From Phreatobacter aquaticus (GTDB taxonomy: Bacteria; Pseudomonadota; Alphaproteobacteria; Rhizobiales; Phreatobacteraceae), in assembly GCF_005160265.1 (NCBI RefSeq), contig NZ_CP039865.1:4178828-4242827 (forward strand): DNA of 64,000 nucleotides, in the 5' to 3' direction. Below the pieces are notes generated by a model. The model was not told the origin of the DNA. It made no database searches and saw nothing but the letters and a program-made list of their open reading frames with translations. This document shows, in pieces, positions 34,078 through 43,203 of this stretch (its first letter is position 1; each line of letters begins with the position of its first letter). A program made the translations under genes and the position numbers.

Positions 34078-34146
34078 CCGGAGGCCTTTCCAATCCGCCC
34101 ACAATAGCGGAGCACCGGCAAGGATTGTGCCGGTACCGGCACCCAG

Positions 34147-34164
34147 ACGGTATTTCCTGCTGTC
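34147..34164. promoter_or_regulatory. Amine-cluster motif, copy in oxidase/Lrp divergent region
   Basis: ACGGTATTTCCTGCTGTC lies between the leftward oxidase (ATG 34077) and the rightward Lrp gene (GTG 34293). It matches the core ACGGTAGTTTCTGCTTTG upstream of the HAD gene at 43528. Nearby GCACTATGTGC (about 34249-34259) is a small palindrome. The motif is a candidate Lrp binding site and was found by eye. Confidence 0.45.
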
Positions 34165-34292
34165 GTCGCTGTCGGTTTCAGAGGCTTATACCAGCGGCCT
34201 TTTCCGCCGCTCCGGCGGTCAGATGCGACAGTCTCGTTGAGCTTTGCAGCACTATGTGCCTATCGTGACACGGTTCGCGAGGGGCGCCGTCC

Positions 34293-34769
34293 GTGAAGCT
34301 CGACCGTATCGATATCCGTATCCTGCATGAACTGCAAAAGAACGGCCGCATCACCAATGTCGAGCTGGCCGAACTCGTGCATCTGTCGCCCAGCCCCTGC
34401 CTGATGCGCGTCAAGAAGCTGCAGAAGGCCGGCTATATCACTGGGTATTCGGCGCAGATCGACATGGCCAAGCTCGGTCAGACGCTGACCGTGTTCACCG
34501 AGGTCACACTCAAGAACCACCAGCAAGCCGACTTTGCCCGCTTCCTGAAGGCCGTCGAGAAGATCGACGAGATCGTTGAATGCCACCTCATTTCGGGTGG
34601 CTACGACTATCTTCTCAAATTCATCACCCGCGGCATCTCGGACTACCAGACGATCATGGAACGGCTGACCGATGGCGAGGCCGGTATCGACAAATATTTC
34701 AGCTTCGTCGTGATCAAATCGCCCTTCATCAAGGCGCATCTGCCGTTGAAGAGCATGTTCCCGCTCTGA
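34293..34769 (+). CDS. Lrp/AsnC-family transcriptional regulator
   Basis: A 158-residue Lrp-type regulator. The N-terminal helix-turn-helix (LDRIDIRILHELQKNGRITNVELAELVHLSPSPCLMRVKKLQKAGYITGYSAQID, about 3-58) is followed by the RAM/AsnC ligand domain (FTEVTLKNHQQADFARFLKAVEKIDEIVECHLISGGYDYLLKF). The start is GTG at 34293 with GAGGGG 8 bases upstream. It lies in the middle of an amino-acid/amine cluster and is divergent from an FAD oxidase. It probably senses an amino acid and controls the flanking oxidase, transporter and aminotransferase genes. Its stop faces the ATPase gene stop across 12 bases. Confidence 0.93.
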   Translation: MKLDRIDIRILHELQKNGRITNVELAELVHLSPSPCLMRVKKLQKAGYITGYSAQIDMAKLGQTLTVFTEVTLKNHQQADFARFLKAVEKIDEIVECHLISGGYDYLLKFITRGISDYQTIMERLTDGEAGIDKYFSFVVIKSPFIKAHLPLKSMFPL

Positions 34770-34781
34770 ACTCGCCCCGCC

Positions 34782-36440
34782 TTATCGTCCAAGAAGCGCG
34801 CGGCTCAGTTCCGGATCCGAGGTCACCCCGTCCAGCCAGCCAGTATCGAGCTTGGGCACCGAGGCGAAGAGAAGCTTGGAATAGGGCTTTGTCGCACCGT
34901 GAGGCAGCTTGTCGGCGGGCAAGGTCTCGACCACTTCGCCATTCTGCATGACCATCACATCGTCGCAGATCGCCTGGACGGTGGAGAGGTCGTGACTGAT
35001 GAACACATAGGAGAGGCCAAGCTCCCGCTGCAATTCCTTGAGAAGCTCGATGACGGCAGCCGCGACCACCGTGTCGAGCGCCGACGTGACCTCATCGCAG
35101 AGTACGATCTCCGGATCGGCGGCAAGCGCTCGGGCAAGGTTGACCCGCTGCTTCTGGCCACCTGACAATTCGCCCGGCAGGCGAAACCGCATGGCGGCCG
35201 GCAACCGGACCATGTCCATGATGGCAATGACCCGCGCCTCGAGAGCGGCCCCCTTCATGCCGTTGTAGAAGGTGAGAGGCCGCCCGATGATGTCGCCAAC
35301 CGGACGGGCCGGATTGAGGGCCGTATCGGCCAGCTGAAAGACGATCTGCATGCGCCGCAACTCGTCCTTGCTGCGCTCGTGCAAGGCATTGGGCAAGGGC
35401 TTGCCGTCCAGCCGCATGTGGCCGGACACAGGCGGCAGGAGACCTGCCATGGCGCGCGCGAGCGTCGACTTGCCGGAACCGGATTCGCCGATCACCCCGA
35501 GGTTGCGGCCCTTGTGCAGGATGCAGCTGACATGCTTCAGCGCGACTTTCCATGGCAGGCCATCCGGCCCGACCGGGCCATAGCCAGCGACCACATCGAC
35601 GACCTCGAGCACGGGCCTTGGTCCAGCCTCGATGGTATGGCTCGCCGCAAACGGCACCGGCTGGAACGCGGCGAGCAACTCCTGCGTATAGGGATGCGTG
35701 CCGCGATGGATGATGGCCTCGGTCTCGCCCGTCTCCTGGATCTCGCCGCCCTTCAGCACGACGATCCGGTCGGCGATCTGCGCCACGACGGCAAGATCAT
35801 GGGAGACATAGACCCCCGTCATGCCGCGCTCCTTCATGACCGACTTGAAGGCCCGCAGCACCTCGATCTGCGTCGTCACGTCCAGAGCCGTCGTCGGCTC
35901 GTCGAAGATCATCAGCTTGGGGTCGCCGATCAGCGCCATGGCGGCGGCGAGCCGCTGGAGCTGGCCGCCCGAGACCTGGTGCGGATAGCGCTCCCCGATC
36001 GTCTCGGGGTTCGGCAGGGCGAGCGCGCGAAACAGGTCAATGGCCTTGGCGCGCGCGGCCTCCGGCGGCATGAGGTCGTGGATGGCGGCAACCTCTATCA
36101 CCTGCTCGATCAGACGGCGGGCGGGATTGAAGGCGGCGGCGGCACTCTGCGGGACATAGGCGACATCGGTCCCGCGAATGTGCGCGCGCTCGCGCTCGCT
36201 CGCCTTGGCGAGATCGAAGCCCGCCAGCCGCACCGAACCCGAGGTGATGCTGCAGCCGGGCCGCGCATATCCCATCAGCGTCAGCGCAATGGTGGTCTTG
36301 CCCGAACCGCTCTCACCGATCAGCGCCACGATCTCGCCCTCGGCGATATCGAGGTTCACCCCCTTGATGATCTCTATTCTGCGCCCGGAATCGGTGACAG
36401 CGCCAACCCGGAGATCCCTGACTTCCACCAGGTTCGCCAT
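34782..36440 (-). CDS. Fused double ATP-binding protein of a dipeptide-type ABC importer
   Basis: A 552-residue protein containing two ABC ATPase domains, equivalent to DppD joined to DppF (GsiA-like layout). Domain 1 (about 1-265) has Walker A GESGSGKTT, VSGGQLQRLAAAMAL and [16 protein letters not shown]. Domain 2 (about 275-552) has [24 protein letters not shown] and IVLCDEVTSALDTVVA. The ATG at 36440 shares one base with the permease stop; the longer upstream frame is shadow coding. It energises the DppB/DppC pair encoded before it. It is last in a leftward HAD, binding protein, DppB, DppC, ATPase series. Confidence 0.92.
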   Translation of the reverse strand: MANLVEVRDLRVGAVTDSGRRIEIIKGVNLDIAEGEIVALIGESGSGKTTIALTLMGYARPGCSITSGSVRLAGFDLAKASERERAHIRGTDVAYVPQSAAAAFNPARRLIEQVIEVAAIHDLMPPEAARAKAIDLFRALALPNPETIGERYPHQVSGGQLQRLAAAMALIGDPKLMIFDEPTTALDVTTQIEVLRAFKSVMKERGMTGVYVSHDLAVVAQIADRIVVLKGGEIQETGETEAIIHRGTHPYTQELLAAFQPVPFAASHTIEAGPRPVLEVVDVVAGYGPVGPDGLPWKVALKHVSCILHKGRNLGVIGESGSGKSTLARAMAGLLPPVSGHMRLDGKPLPNALHERSKDELRRMQIVFQLADTALNPARPVGDIIGRPLTFYNGMKGAALEARVIAIMDMVRLPAAMRFRLPGELSGGQKQRVNLARALAADPEIVLCDEVTSALDTVVAAAVIELLKELQRELGLSYVFISHDLSTVQAICDDVMVMQNGEVVETLPADKLPHGATKPYSKLLFASVPKLDTGWLDGVTSDPELSRALLGR

Positions 36441-37285
36441 CACGCGCTCCTGTCCCGGATGCGAACCGGCAGATTGTCGATCAGGAGATTGACGCTGATG
36501 GTCAGGCTGGCGATCGCCAGCGATGGCATGAGCACAGCCGGCGCCGCGAACGGCAGACCGCCGATATTCTCGCGCACCAGGCTGCCCCAATCGGCATCGG
36601 GCGGCTGAACGCCGAGCCCCAGGAACGACAATCCGGACAGCAGCAGGACGACGAAGACAAACCGCAGCCCAAGATCGGCCAGCACTGGACCGAGGATATT
36701 CGGCAGGATTTCCCGGGTGATGAGATAGGCGGTGCCCTCGCCGCGCGCACGGGCGACCGTCACGTAATCCATCGTGTTGATGTTGACGGCGAGCGCCCGG
36801 GCGAACCGATAGGCGCCTGGCGTGTAGATTACCCCGAGGAGGGCGATCAGGACCGGAATCGACGAGCCAAGTCCGGCCACAACCACCAGGCCGAACAGTT
36901 TGGAAGGAATGGAGTTCAGTGCATCGAGGACGCGGCTGAGAACGGAATCGAACCAGCCGCCCATCACAGCGGCGGTCATGCCGAGCACGACCCCCGAAAT
37001 GCAGGCGGCACACACCGACACGAACGATATCCCCACGGTGTAGCGCGTCCCGACGAGAATGCGGGAGAAGATGTCCCGTCCCAGATAATCTGTGCCGAAC
37101 CAGAAACTGGTGCTCATCGGCCCGAAATAGTCGAGATCGACGATCTCACCGGATGGATAGGGCGTCAGGAAGCCGCCGAACACGGCCACGAGCGCCCAGA
37201 ACAGGATCACAATGAACGCCGCGATCCCGACCGCATTGATGCGGTAACCCGATGTCGGCAACGTCTCGACGCCAGGGGCCATCAT
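36440..37285 (-). CDS. Dipeptide-type ABC transporter permease (DppC family)
   Basis: A 281-residue permease with FGTDYLGRDIFSRILVGTRYTVGISF (about 63-88), the DppC signature, and SGLSFLGLGVQPPDADWGSLVRENI near the C-terminus. About six membrane segments are present. The start ATG at 37285 forms an ATGA overlap with the DppB stop (37282-37285); a second ATG follows directly. It forms the membrane channel with the next-upstream gene product. Confidence 0.92.
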   Translation of the reverse strand: MMAPGVETLPTSGYRINAVGIAAFIVILFWALVAVFGGFLTPYPSGEIVDLDYFGPMSTSFWFGTDYLGRDIFSRILVGTRYTVGISFVSVCAACISGVVLGMTAAVMGGWFDSVLSRVLDALNSIPSKLFGLVVVAGLGSSIPVLIALLGVIYTPGAYRFARALAVNINTMDYVTVARARGEGTAYLITREILPNILGPVLADLGLRFVFVVLLLSGLSFLGLGVQPPDADWGSLVRENIGGLPFAAPAVLMPSLAIASLTISVNLLIDNLPVRIRDRSA

Positions 37286-38235
37286 TTGCGCAGCCTCGGA
37301 TTGGAGACGATGGCCACGATGTCGGCGATCGTAATCAAGGTGAGGTAACCCAGGCAGAAGATCATCGCGCAGCTCTGGATCAGCGGCAGGTCGCGGGTCG
37401 ACACCGCATCGACCATCAGCTTCGCGATGCCCGGATAGTTGAACACCGTCTCGACGATGATCACGCCCCCGAGAAGGTAGGACAGTGACAGGGCTACCGC
37501 ATTGATGATCGGCCCGACCGCATTCGGCAGAGCGTGGTGCAGCACAATGTGGTTCCAGGACGCCCCCTTGAGCAGCGCCATCTCCACATAGGGTGTCTTC
37601 AGCGTGTCGATGACGGCGGCGCGCGTCATCCGGATCATCTGCGCCGAGATCACGCAGCTCTGTGTGATCACAGGCATGGCGAAGGCGCGGACAATGCCCC
37701 ACAGGCTCGACAGGTCGGTGGCGAAGGACACGGCCGGAAGCCAGCGCAGCCACACCGCGAACACCAGCACCGCGAGGGTCGCGATCATGAACTCCGGCAC
37801 CGAGATAACGCCAACCACGAGCATGTTGACCGTCCGGTCATAGGCGCTGCCGCGATACATGGCGGTGGTGATGCCCAGCAGCAGCGCAATCGGAACCGCG
37901 ACAACGGTGGTGACCAGAGCCAGCTTCAGCGTGTTGAGCAATCGGCCGCCGACGAGGTCGGCCACCGCGATATTGTTGGCATAGGAACGGCCGAGATCGC
38001 CGCTGAGCAGACCGAGCATCCAGCGCAGGAATCGGACAAAGGCCGGATCATCGAGCTTCATCGACTGGCGCAGGCCCGCGACCGCCTCGGGCGTTGCCGC
38101 CTGCCCCAGCAGAATCTGCGCGACATCGCCCGGCAGCATCTCTGTTGCCGCGAAGACGACGAAGCTCACGACGATCAGGGTGACGATGGCCACGCCGATC
38201 CGGCTGAGCACAAGATAGGCCACCTGCTGGTCCAT
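37282..38235 (-). CDS. Dipeptide-type ABC transporter permease (DppB family)
   Basis: A 317-residue permease. VLSRIGVAIVTLIVVSFVVFAATEMLPGDVAQILLG is the DppB N-terminal membrane segment and loop, TPYVEMALLKGASWNHIVLHHALPNAVGPI (about 213-242) is the EAA-type loop, and GVIIVETVFNYPGIAKLMVDAV follows. It belongs with the binding protein 60 bases upstream; the spacer between them contains a hairpin. Substrate cannot be deduced from the permease alone. Confidence 0.92.
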   Translation of the reverse strand: MDQQVAYLVLSRIGVAIVTLIVVSFVVFAATEMLPGDVAQILLGQAATPEAVAGLRQSMKLDDPAFVRFLRWMLGLLSGDLGRSYANNIAVADLVGGRLLNTLKLALVTTVVAVPIALLLGITTAMYRGSAYDRTVNMLVVGVISVPEFMIATLAVLVFAVWLRWLPAVSFATDLSSLWGIVRAFAMPVITQSCVISAQMIRMTRAAVIDTLKTPYVEMALLKGASWNHIVLHHALPNAVGPIINAVALSLSYLLGGVIIVETVFNYPGIAKLMVDAVSTRDLPLIQSCAMIFCLGYLTLITIADIVAIVSNPRLRK

Positions 38236-38261
38236 GCCGCGCTCCCTGCCCTTGGCGGGGC

Positions 38262-38277
38262 CGGGCGTTGCCGCCCG
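38262..38277. other. Small hairpin in the binding protein-DppB spacer
   Basis: CGGGCG and CGCCCG (6-bp stem, loop TTGC) lie in the 60-bp spacer within a very GC-rich stretch. Like the hairpins after livK and dctP, it follows a binding-protein gene and may set its mRNA level relative to the permeases. Confidence 0.4.
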
Positions 38278-38295
38278 ACCCGGTTTGTTTGCCGG

Positions 38296-39909
38296 TCAGC
38301 GCTGCAGCCAGACGTACTCGGCGAAGGCATAGCCCATCTGGCCGCCGAGCGGATTGGCCCGAAGCCCCTTCACCTTGTCGGATATGGCATCGACATTGGA
38401 GATGAACACCGGGATCGCAGTGCCGGCCTCATTGGCCACCATCACCTGCATCTCGTTGTAGATCGCCTTGCGCTTCGCAAAGTCGAGCTGACCGCGTGCC
38501 TCGAGCAGCATCCGGTCGAACTTGGCCGACTTGAACTGGCTTTCGTTCCACGGCGCGTCCGACGCATAGAGCAGCGAGAACAGGATGTCAGGGGTCGGGC
38601 GCGGATTGATATTGCCGAAATGGACCGGCGCCTTGAGCCAGTATTTCGACCAATAGCCGTCGGACGGCACGCGCTGGATGTCGAATTTCATGCCGATGCC
38701 GGCGCCGGCCTGCTGAACGATCATGGCCATGTCGATTGAGGAGGAGGCAGCCTCGGAGGCGACAATCGGAATGGTCTGATTCAGCACGCCAGCCTTCTGG
38801 AACAGGGCCTTGGCCTTGTCGGGATCGAAAGCGCGCGGCTTCAGATCGGCGTTGAAATAGGGGTTGGTCGGCGGGATCGGCTGGTCGTTGGCGATCTCGG
38901 CGAGGCCGCGCAGCGCCGAACGCTGGATCGCCTGCCGGTTGAGCAGGAACTTCAGGCCTTCGACAAAATCGCTCTTGTCGCCAGGCGTCATGTCGAGACG
39001 CGCGTTGAGATTGGTGTAATTGCCAGAGGTCGTCTTGGACAGCACGATGCCCGGGCGGCTCTCGGCCAGGCGGATCGATTGCGGCTTGATTGACGAGGCG
39101 ATCTGGATATCGCCGGAGAGCAGCGCATTGACCCGCGCCGAGTCGTCGGGAATGGCAAAATACTCGAACGAGTCGAGATTGGCCTTCTGCGGCTTGAAAT
39201 AGTTCTCGTTGCGCTCGCCGATCGAGCGGACGCCCGGCTCGAACACCTTGGAGCGGAAGGCGCCGGTGCCATTGGCATTGGAGAAGTCCGTCGTCCCCTC
39301 GGCAATGATCATGAAGTGATGCATGGCGAGGATGGTCGGCAGGTCGGCATTGGCGGCCGCAAGCCTGATCTCCGCGGTCAGCGCATCCACGGCCTTCACG
39401 CCGACGATCTGCTTGGCAATCGAGTTCACCTTCGAGCCGACCGCCGGATCGAGATGGCGCATCAGCGAGAAGACGACGTCGGCCGAGGTGAACGTCTTGC
39501 CATTGTGGAACGTCACGCCACTCTTCAGCTTGACGGTCCAGACGGTGGCATCGCGGCTCTCGATGCTCTCGGCCAGCTCCATCTTGATGGAACCGTCCTC
39601 CTCCATGAAGGTCAGGCGGTTGTAGTAGGCGCAGCAGCGCACATAGTCGGTCGACAGCGAGGCCTTGGCCGGATCCAGCGTGTCGGCGGTCGACGACGAC
39701 CAGCCTGCAGCCTTCATGTGGCCGCCCTTGGTCGGGGTCTGGGCGAGCGCCTCGCCCGCCCCACCGAGAAGGATATTTCCGGCTGCCAGGCTGACGCCAC
39801 CGGCGACCAGCATCCGCATGAGGTCACGGCGGCTGGCGCCACGGCGCAGCGCGTCTTCAAGGGCAGTCTGGTCTGTCCATGTCCAATTGGTCACGTCGCG
39901 ATTGCTCAT
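38296..39909 (-). CDS. ABC transporter substrate-binding protein, family 5 (peptide/nickel type)
   Basis: A 537-residue exported binding protein. It has a long N-terminus with RRGASRRDLMRMLVAGGVSLAAGNILLGG (Tat motif SRRDLM, about 27-32) and a cleavage region near GEALAQT. The mature part has GGHMKAAGWSSSTADTLDPAKASLSTDYVRCCAYYNRLTFMEEDGSIKMELAESIE and WTVKLKSGVTFHNGKTFTSADVVFSLMRHLDP, the SBP_bac_5 hallmarks. It is the ligand receptor for the DppBC and double-ATPase importer. The oxidases and aminotransferase around it suggest an amine, amino acid or opine-like ligand (inference). Confidence 0.91.
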   Translation of the reverse strand: MSNRDVTNWTWTDQTALEDALRRGASRRDLMRMLVAGGVSLAAGNILLGGAGEALAQTPTKGGHMKAAGWSSSTADTLDPAKASLSTDYVRCCAYYNRLTFMEEDGSIKMELAESIESRDATVWTVKLKSGVTFHNGKTFTSADVVFSLMRHLDPAVGSKVNSIAKQIVGVKAVDALTAEIRLAAANADLPTILAMHHFMIIAEGTTDFSNANGTGAFRSKVFEPGVRSIGERNENYFKPQKANLDSFEYFAIPDDSARVNALLSGDIQIASSIKPQSIRLAESRPGIVLSKTTSGNYTNLNARLDMTPGDKSDFVEGLKFLLNRQAIQRSALRGLAEIANDQPIPPTNPYFNADLKPRAFDPDKAKALFQKAGVLNQTIPIVASEAASSSIDMAMIVQQAGAGIGMKFDIQRVPSDGYWSKYWLKAPVHFGNINPRPTPDILFSLLYASDAPWNESQFKSAKFDRMLLEARGQLDFAKRKAIYNEMQVMVANEAGTAIPVFISNVDAISDKVKGLRANPLGGQMGYAFAEYVWLQR

Positions 39910-39981
39910 CTGGATTCCCCTCTGTTGCCGTTTTCGGCGATTGTGGAATGCAAGTCGGTCGTCGCGTCCGAGACCGGTCTT

Positions 39982-40698
39982 TCAGCTGCGGGCAGTCGTC
40001 ACGGCAGCGGCGAGACCCGCCATGGACGTGAAGTGGTAGTCAGGCACGGTGAAAGAGGCAGGCTCGATGGTTCCGCCATAGCCTGTCTGGCCGTGGCGCC
40101 GCTCGATCCAGCAATTGGTCATGCCGAGACGGCGCGACACGCCAATGTCGTGGTACTGGCTCTGCGCTGTGTGCAGGATATCGTCCTTGGTCGCCCCCTC
40201 GCCCTCGACGAAAGCGAAGACCTGCTCGAAGAAGGCCGGATCGGGCTTCTCGGTGCCGGTATCGTCGACCGTGAAGGAGGCGTGAAACGGCTGGCCCAGT
40301 GCCGCGTTGAAATGGTCGAAGGCCCAGCGCTGGGCATTCGTCATGGCGATCAGGCGGTAAGTCTGCTTGAGCGAGGCCAAGGCCTCGGCCGCATCGGGAA
40401 AAGCCTTCCATGCCGGCACCGCATCCCGGAACCGGGCGGCATTGGCGGCATCGGCCGGGAGCCCAAGCTTCGGAGCGATCACGCCATAGACGCGCACGAG
40501 ATCGTCCGGGAACAGCTGGACATCCGGCATGTAGCGGGCTGCACGGTAATGGCCGAGTGCCTCCTCGCCGTCGAGCGCGACGCCGTTCTCCTGCGCGATG
40601 GCGTGGAGCGCATCGGTCAGGCCAGCTTCGAAGTCGATCAGCGTGCCGACGACGTCGAAGGAGATATAGCGAAACGCGGACAGCGGCTTCTTCGACAT
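39982..40698 (-). CDS. HAD-superfamily hydrolase, 2-haloacid dehalogenase type II-like, copy 1
   Basis: A 238-residue HAD protein. The nucleophile aspartate is in YISFDVVGTLIDFE, where a second motif-I aspartate is absent, as in the dehalogenase branch. MTNAQRWAFDHF supplies motif II, and the motif III/IV region contains DTGTEKPDPAFFEQVFAF and HTAQSQYHDIGVSRRLGM. Type II haloacid dehalogenases use an ester intermediate to remove halide, but many family members have other or unknown substrates. It is first in the leftward transporter series, and a second HAD of this class is found at 43528. Its role in an amine cluster is unclear. Confidence 0.83.
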   Translation of the reverse strand: MSKKPLSAFRYISFDVVGTLIDFEAGLTDALHAIAQENGVALDGEEALGHYRAARYMPDVQLFPDDLVRVYGVIAPKLGLPADAANAARFRDAVPAWKAFPDAAEALASLKQTYRLIAMTNAQRWAFDHFNAALGQPFHASFTVDDTGTEKPDPAFFEQVFAFVEGEGATKDDILHTAQSQYHDIGVSRRLGMTNCWIERRHGQTGYGGTIEPASFTVPDYHFTSMAGLAAAVTTARS

Positions 40699-40963
40699 CG
40701 AGATGGCTTTCCTGCGGCCTTCACAGCCATGCGCGGCGAACGGGGTGTCCTTGAACCTGGCGCTTGCCGGGCTGGGAAACGGAACGGCGTCCCGGCAAGG
40801 CTGTCACTCTCATTGAAGTCCAGTGTCCCGCGTGCTCGCGTGCCAGAAACGCCAAAAACGGCCGCTGCACAGCAGATTGTGCTGTATTGCGCCTCCCCCA
40901 CGACATTCCGTCATACAGGCGGTCACCGCGCCCGTCTTCGGAGCCGCAACGGCCACGCCCTGC
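40699..40963. promoter_or_regulatory. Control region of the HAD-transporter operon, with motif at 40867-40890
   Basis: These 265 bases separate two leftward genes. CAGCAGATTGTGCTG at 40870-40884 pairs CAGCA with TGCTG over a 5-base centre, the size and shape of Lrp-family sites. Read on the minus strand, the 24-base block 40867-40890 begins GCAATAC and ends TCTGCTGTGC, and matches the block at 43407-43430 in 18 of 24 positions. It lies about 170 bases before the HAD start. Confidence 0.5.
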
Positions 40964-42340
40964 TCAGCGGAGAGCATGGCGCACATCCGGGTCCTCAAGG
41001 GTCTGGTCGAGCGTCTTGCGCGTACGCTCGATAATCGCGTCGATATCATCGGCCGTGCAGCAAAGCGGCGGCGCATAGCCGAGCACGCCGGTGGGGAACG
41101 CACGGATGACCAGGCCGTTGTCCCAGGCGCGCTCGAAAATGCGCTGGGCCGGCGCGGCAGCGGCCGGCAGCGGAGTCCTGGCGATTTTGTCTGTGACAAG
41201 CTCGATCGCCGCCAGCATGCCACGGCCACGCACATCGCCGACGAGTGGATGATCGGCGAGCCCCCGAAGCCCAGTCAGCAGCCGTTCGCCCATCAACCGG
41301 CCATTGTCGAGAAGGCCGCCCTCATAGAGATCCAGCACGGCCATGGCGACGGCCGCGCTCACCGGATGGGCCGAATAGGTATAGCCATGCCCTACCGCCG
41401 CGCGGCCGGCACCATCGGCAATCACCTGGTAGACCCTGTCCGACATCAGGACCGCGCCCATCGGCACATAGCCGGAGGTCAGCCCCTTCGCGACGGTCAT
41501 CAGATCGGGAACGATGCCCTCGTCGGCGCAGGCGAACATCGGCCCCGTCCGCCCGAACCCGGTGATCACCTCGTCGGCGACGAACAGGATGTCGAGATCG
41601 GCGCAAAGCTGCCGCATCGACGCCATCCAGCCGGCCGGCGGAACCAGCACGCCGCCGGATCCCTGGATGGGCTCGACATAGAACGCGGCGACCCGATCAG
41701 CGCCGCCGACTTCGCCGATCTTGGCCAGGAACTGGTCCCGGGATGCTGCGATGATCGCGCTCGCATCCTGACCCACGGGGTTGCGATAGACGTCATGAGA
41801 CGGAATTTTATGCTGCCAATCGAGCGGCACGCCGAACCCGGCATGGAAAGCCGGCAATGCGGTCAGTCCGGCACCCACCGTCGAGGACCCATGATAGCCC
41901 TGCGCGACCGAGATGAACTGATCCTTCTCCGGCTTGCCCCGTGCCTGCTGGTAAAAGCGGACGAAGCGCACAGTGCTGTCGACGGCGTCCGAACCGCCCA
42001 GCGTGAAATAGACGTGGTCGAGATCGCCCGGGGCAAGCTCGGCGAGGCGCGCCGCCAGCCGGATTGCAGGCTCCGAGCCGAGGCTGAAATAGCCGGTGGC
42101 ATAGGGAAGCTGGCGCATCTGGCGCGCTGCCGCCTCGACGATCGTTTCCTGACCATAGCCGGCATTGACACACCAGAGGCCGGCAAAGCCATCGACGAGC
42201 GTGCGGCCCGTCGCATCCGTCACTGTCGCGCCCTTGCCCGAGGCAAGGACACGGACACCCGCCGCCTCGTGGCCCCGCCAGCTCGCCACAGGGTGGATGA
42301 GGTGCGCCCGATCGAGCTCGACCAGTGAATTCGCCAGCAT
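40964..42340 (-). CDS. Class III (omega) aminotransferase, PLP-dependent
   Basis: A 458-residue fold-I aminotransferase. It has DGFAGLWCVNAGYGQETIVEAAARQM near the N-terminus, YFTLGGSDAVDSTVRFVRFYQQARGKPEKDQFISVAQGYHGSSTVG for the cofactor site, ILFVADEVITGFGRTGPMFAC, and the PLP lysine in LMTVAKGLTSGYVPMGAVL. This resembles the putrescine/beta-alanine/taurine:pyruvate aminotransferase group. ATG 42340 has AGGAG 7 bases upstream; the open frame upstream overlaps the acetyltransferase gene and is not needed. It probably transfers the omega-amino group of an amine or amino acid to pyruvate or 2-oxoglutarate. It is co-transcribed with the GNAT gene, 20 bases away. Confidence 0.9.
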   Translation of the reverse strand: MLANSLVELDRAHLIHPVASWRGHEAAGVRVLASGKGATVTDATGRTLVDGFAGLWCVNAGYGQETIVEAAARQMRQLPYATGYFSLGSEPAIRLAARLAELAPGDLDHVYFTLGGSDAVDSTVRFVRFYQQARGKPEKDQFISVAQGYHGSSTVGAGLTALPAFHAGFGVPLDWQHKIPSHDVYRNPVGQDASAIIAASRDQFLAKIGEVGGADRVAAFYVEPIQGSGGVLVPPAGWMASMRQLCADLDILFVADEVITGFGRTGPMFACADEGIVPDLMTVAKGLTSGYVPMGAVLMSDRVYQVIADGAGRAAVGHGYTYSAHPVSAAVAMAVLDLYEGGLLDNGRLMGERLLTGLRGLADHPLVGDVRGRGMLAAIELVTDKIARTPLPAAAAPAQRIFERAWDNGLVIRAFPTGVLGYAPPLCCTADDIDAIIERTRKTLDQTLEDPDVRHALR

Positions 42341-42360
42341 GGAATGACTCCTGATCGATG

Positions 42361-43203
42361 TCAGCCGAAGGCCTGGGCGGCCAGAGCGAAACTGCGCCAT
42401 TGCGGATCGGGCGGGACGCGCCCGCCCCGCACCATGGATGTCCCGCCGCCGACCGGGGCCAATCCCTTGTCGGTGAGCCAATCCGCAAGGCCGCTATCGG
42501 CTTGCGTATCGACACGCAGGAAGCGGCCGTCGCACTCGGCCAGCGCGAACGACAGGAGGCGTCGGGCATCGTCCGGGTGGCGTGCGATGACGGGGCCTGC
42601 GACCTGCCCGCGGCCAAACGGGCGCAATGCGACAAAGCCGGCCAGACGCCCGTTCTCCTTGATCGCAGCAATCCGCCCGTCCGCCGCGACCGCGCCGATC
42701 AGGGCGGCCCGGTCCATGCCGGTCGCCGCCTGATCGAGTGCGGCAAGCTGGTCTATCTCACAGGCATCCAGCCAGGCGATGCCCTCTGGCCGCCCCCCGC
42801 CGGAAGCCAGCCCCTGATGCTGGTGAATCGCGACGCCATCGACAAAACCGAGCTTTCGATAGAGCGGCAGCCCGTCGCTGGTCGCGACAAGGCGCCATTC
42901 GTCTGCTCTGACGCGAGCCATCGCGCGCTCGACCAGCAGGCGGCCAAGCCCCTGGCCACGCATTTCCGGGGCAACGATGATCATGTTGAGCATGGCCACC
43001 GGGCCGAATGGCGTCGCAAAGGCAGTGCCGACGAGGCGTCCATCGACCATTGCGACGACCCCTTTGCTGAGGCTGAGGCCAAGGGCCCAATCTTCGCGGC
43101 GATGTGGCCAGCTTTCGGCCCGGGAGAGTGCGACAGCAGCATCGAGATGGGCCACCTTGAACGGCTCGAACGCGATCACCGGGGCATCAGGTATGGCGGA
43201 CAT
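42361..43203 (-). CDS. GNAT-family N-acetyltransferase, paralogue 2
   Basis: A 280-residue GNAT protein. The catalytic domain has FEPFKVAHLDAAVALSRAESWPHRREDWALGLSLSKGVVAMVDGRLVGTAFA, then MLNMIIVAPEMRGQGLGRLLVERAM with the acetyl-CoA binding loop RGQGLG (about 82-87), and LPLYRKLGFVDG. The C-terminal half (about 145-280) parallels that of the protein at 31856-32740, and both share WPHRxEDWAL. It is followed within 20 bases by the aminotransferase, so acetylation may act on a substrate or product of that enzyme. The start ATG is at 43203. Confidence 0.87.
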   Translation of the reverse strand: MSAIPDAPVIAFEPFKVAHLDAAVALSRAESWPHRREDWALGLSLSKGVVAMVDGRLVGTAFATPFGPVAMLNMIIVAPEMRGQGLGRLLVERAMARVRADEWRLVATSDGLPLYRKLGFVDGVAIHQHQGLASGGGRPEGIAWLDACEIDQLAALDQAATGMDRAALIGAVAADGRIAAIKENGRLAGFVALRPFGRGQVAGPVIARHPDDARRLLSFALAECDGRFLRVDTQADSGLADWLTDKGLAPVGGGTSMVRGGRVPPDPQWRSFALAAQAFG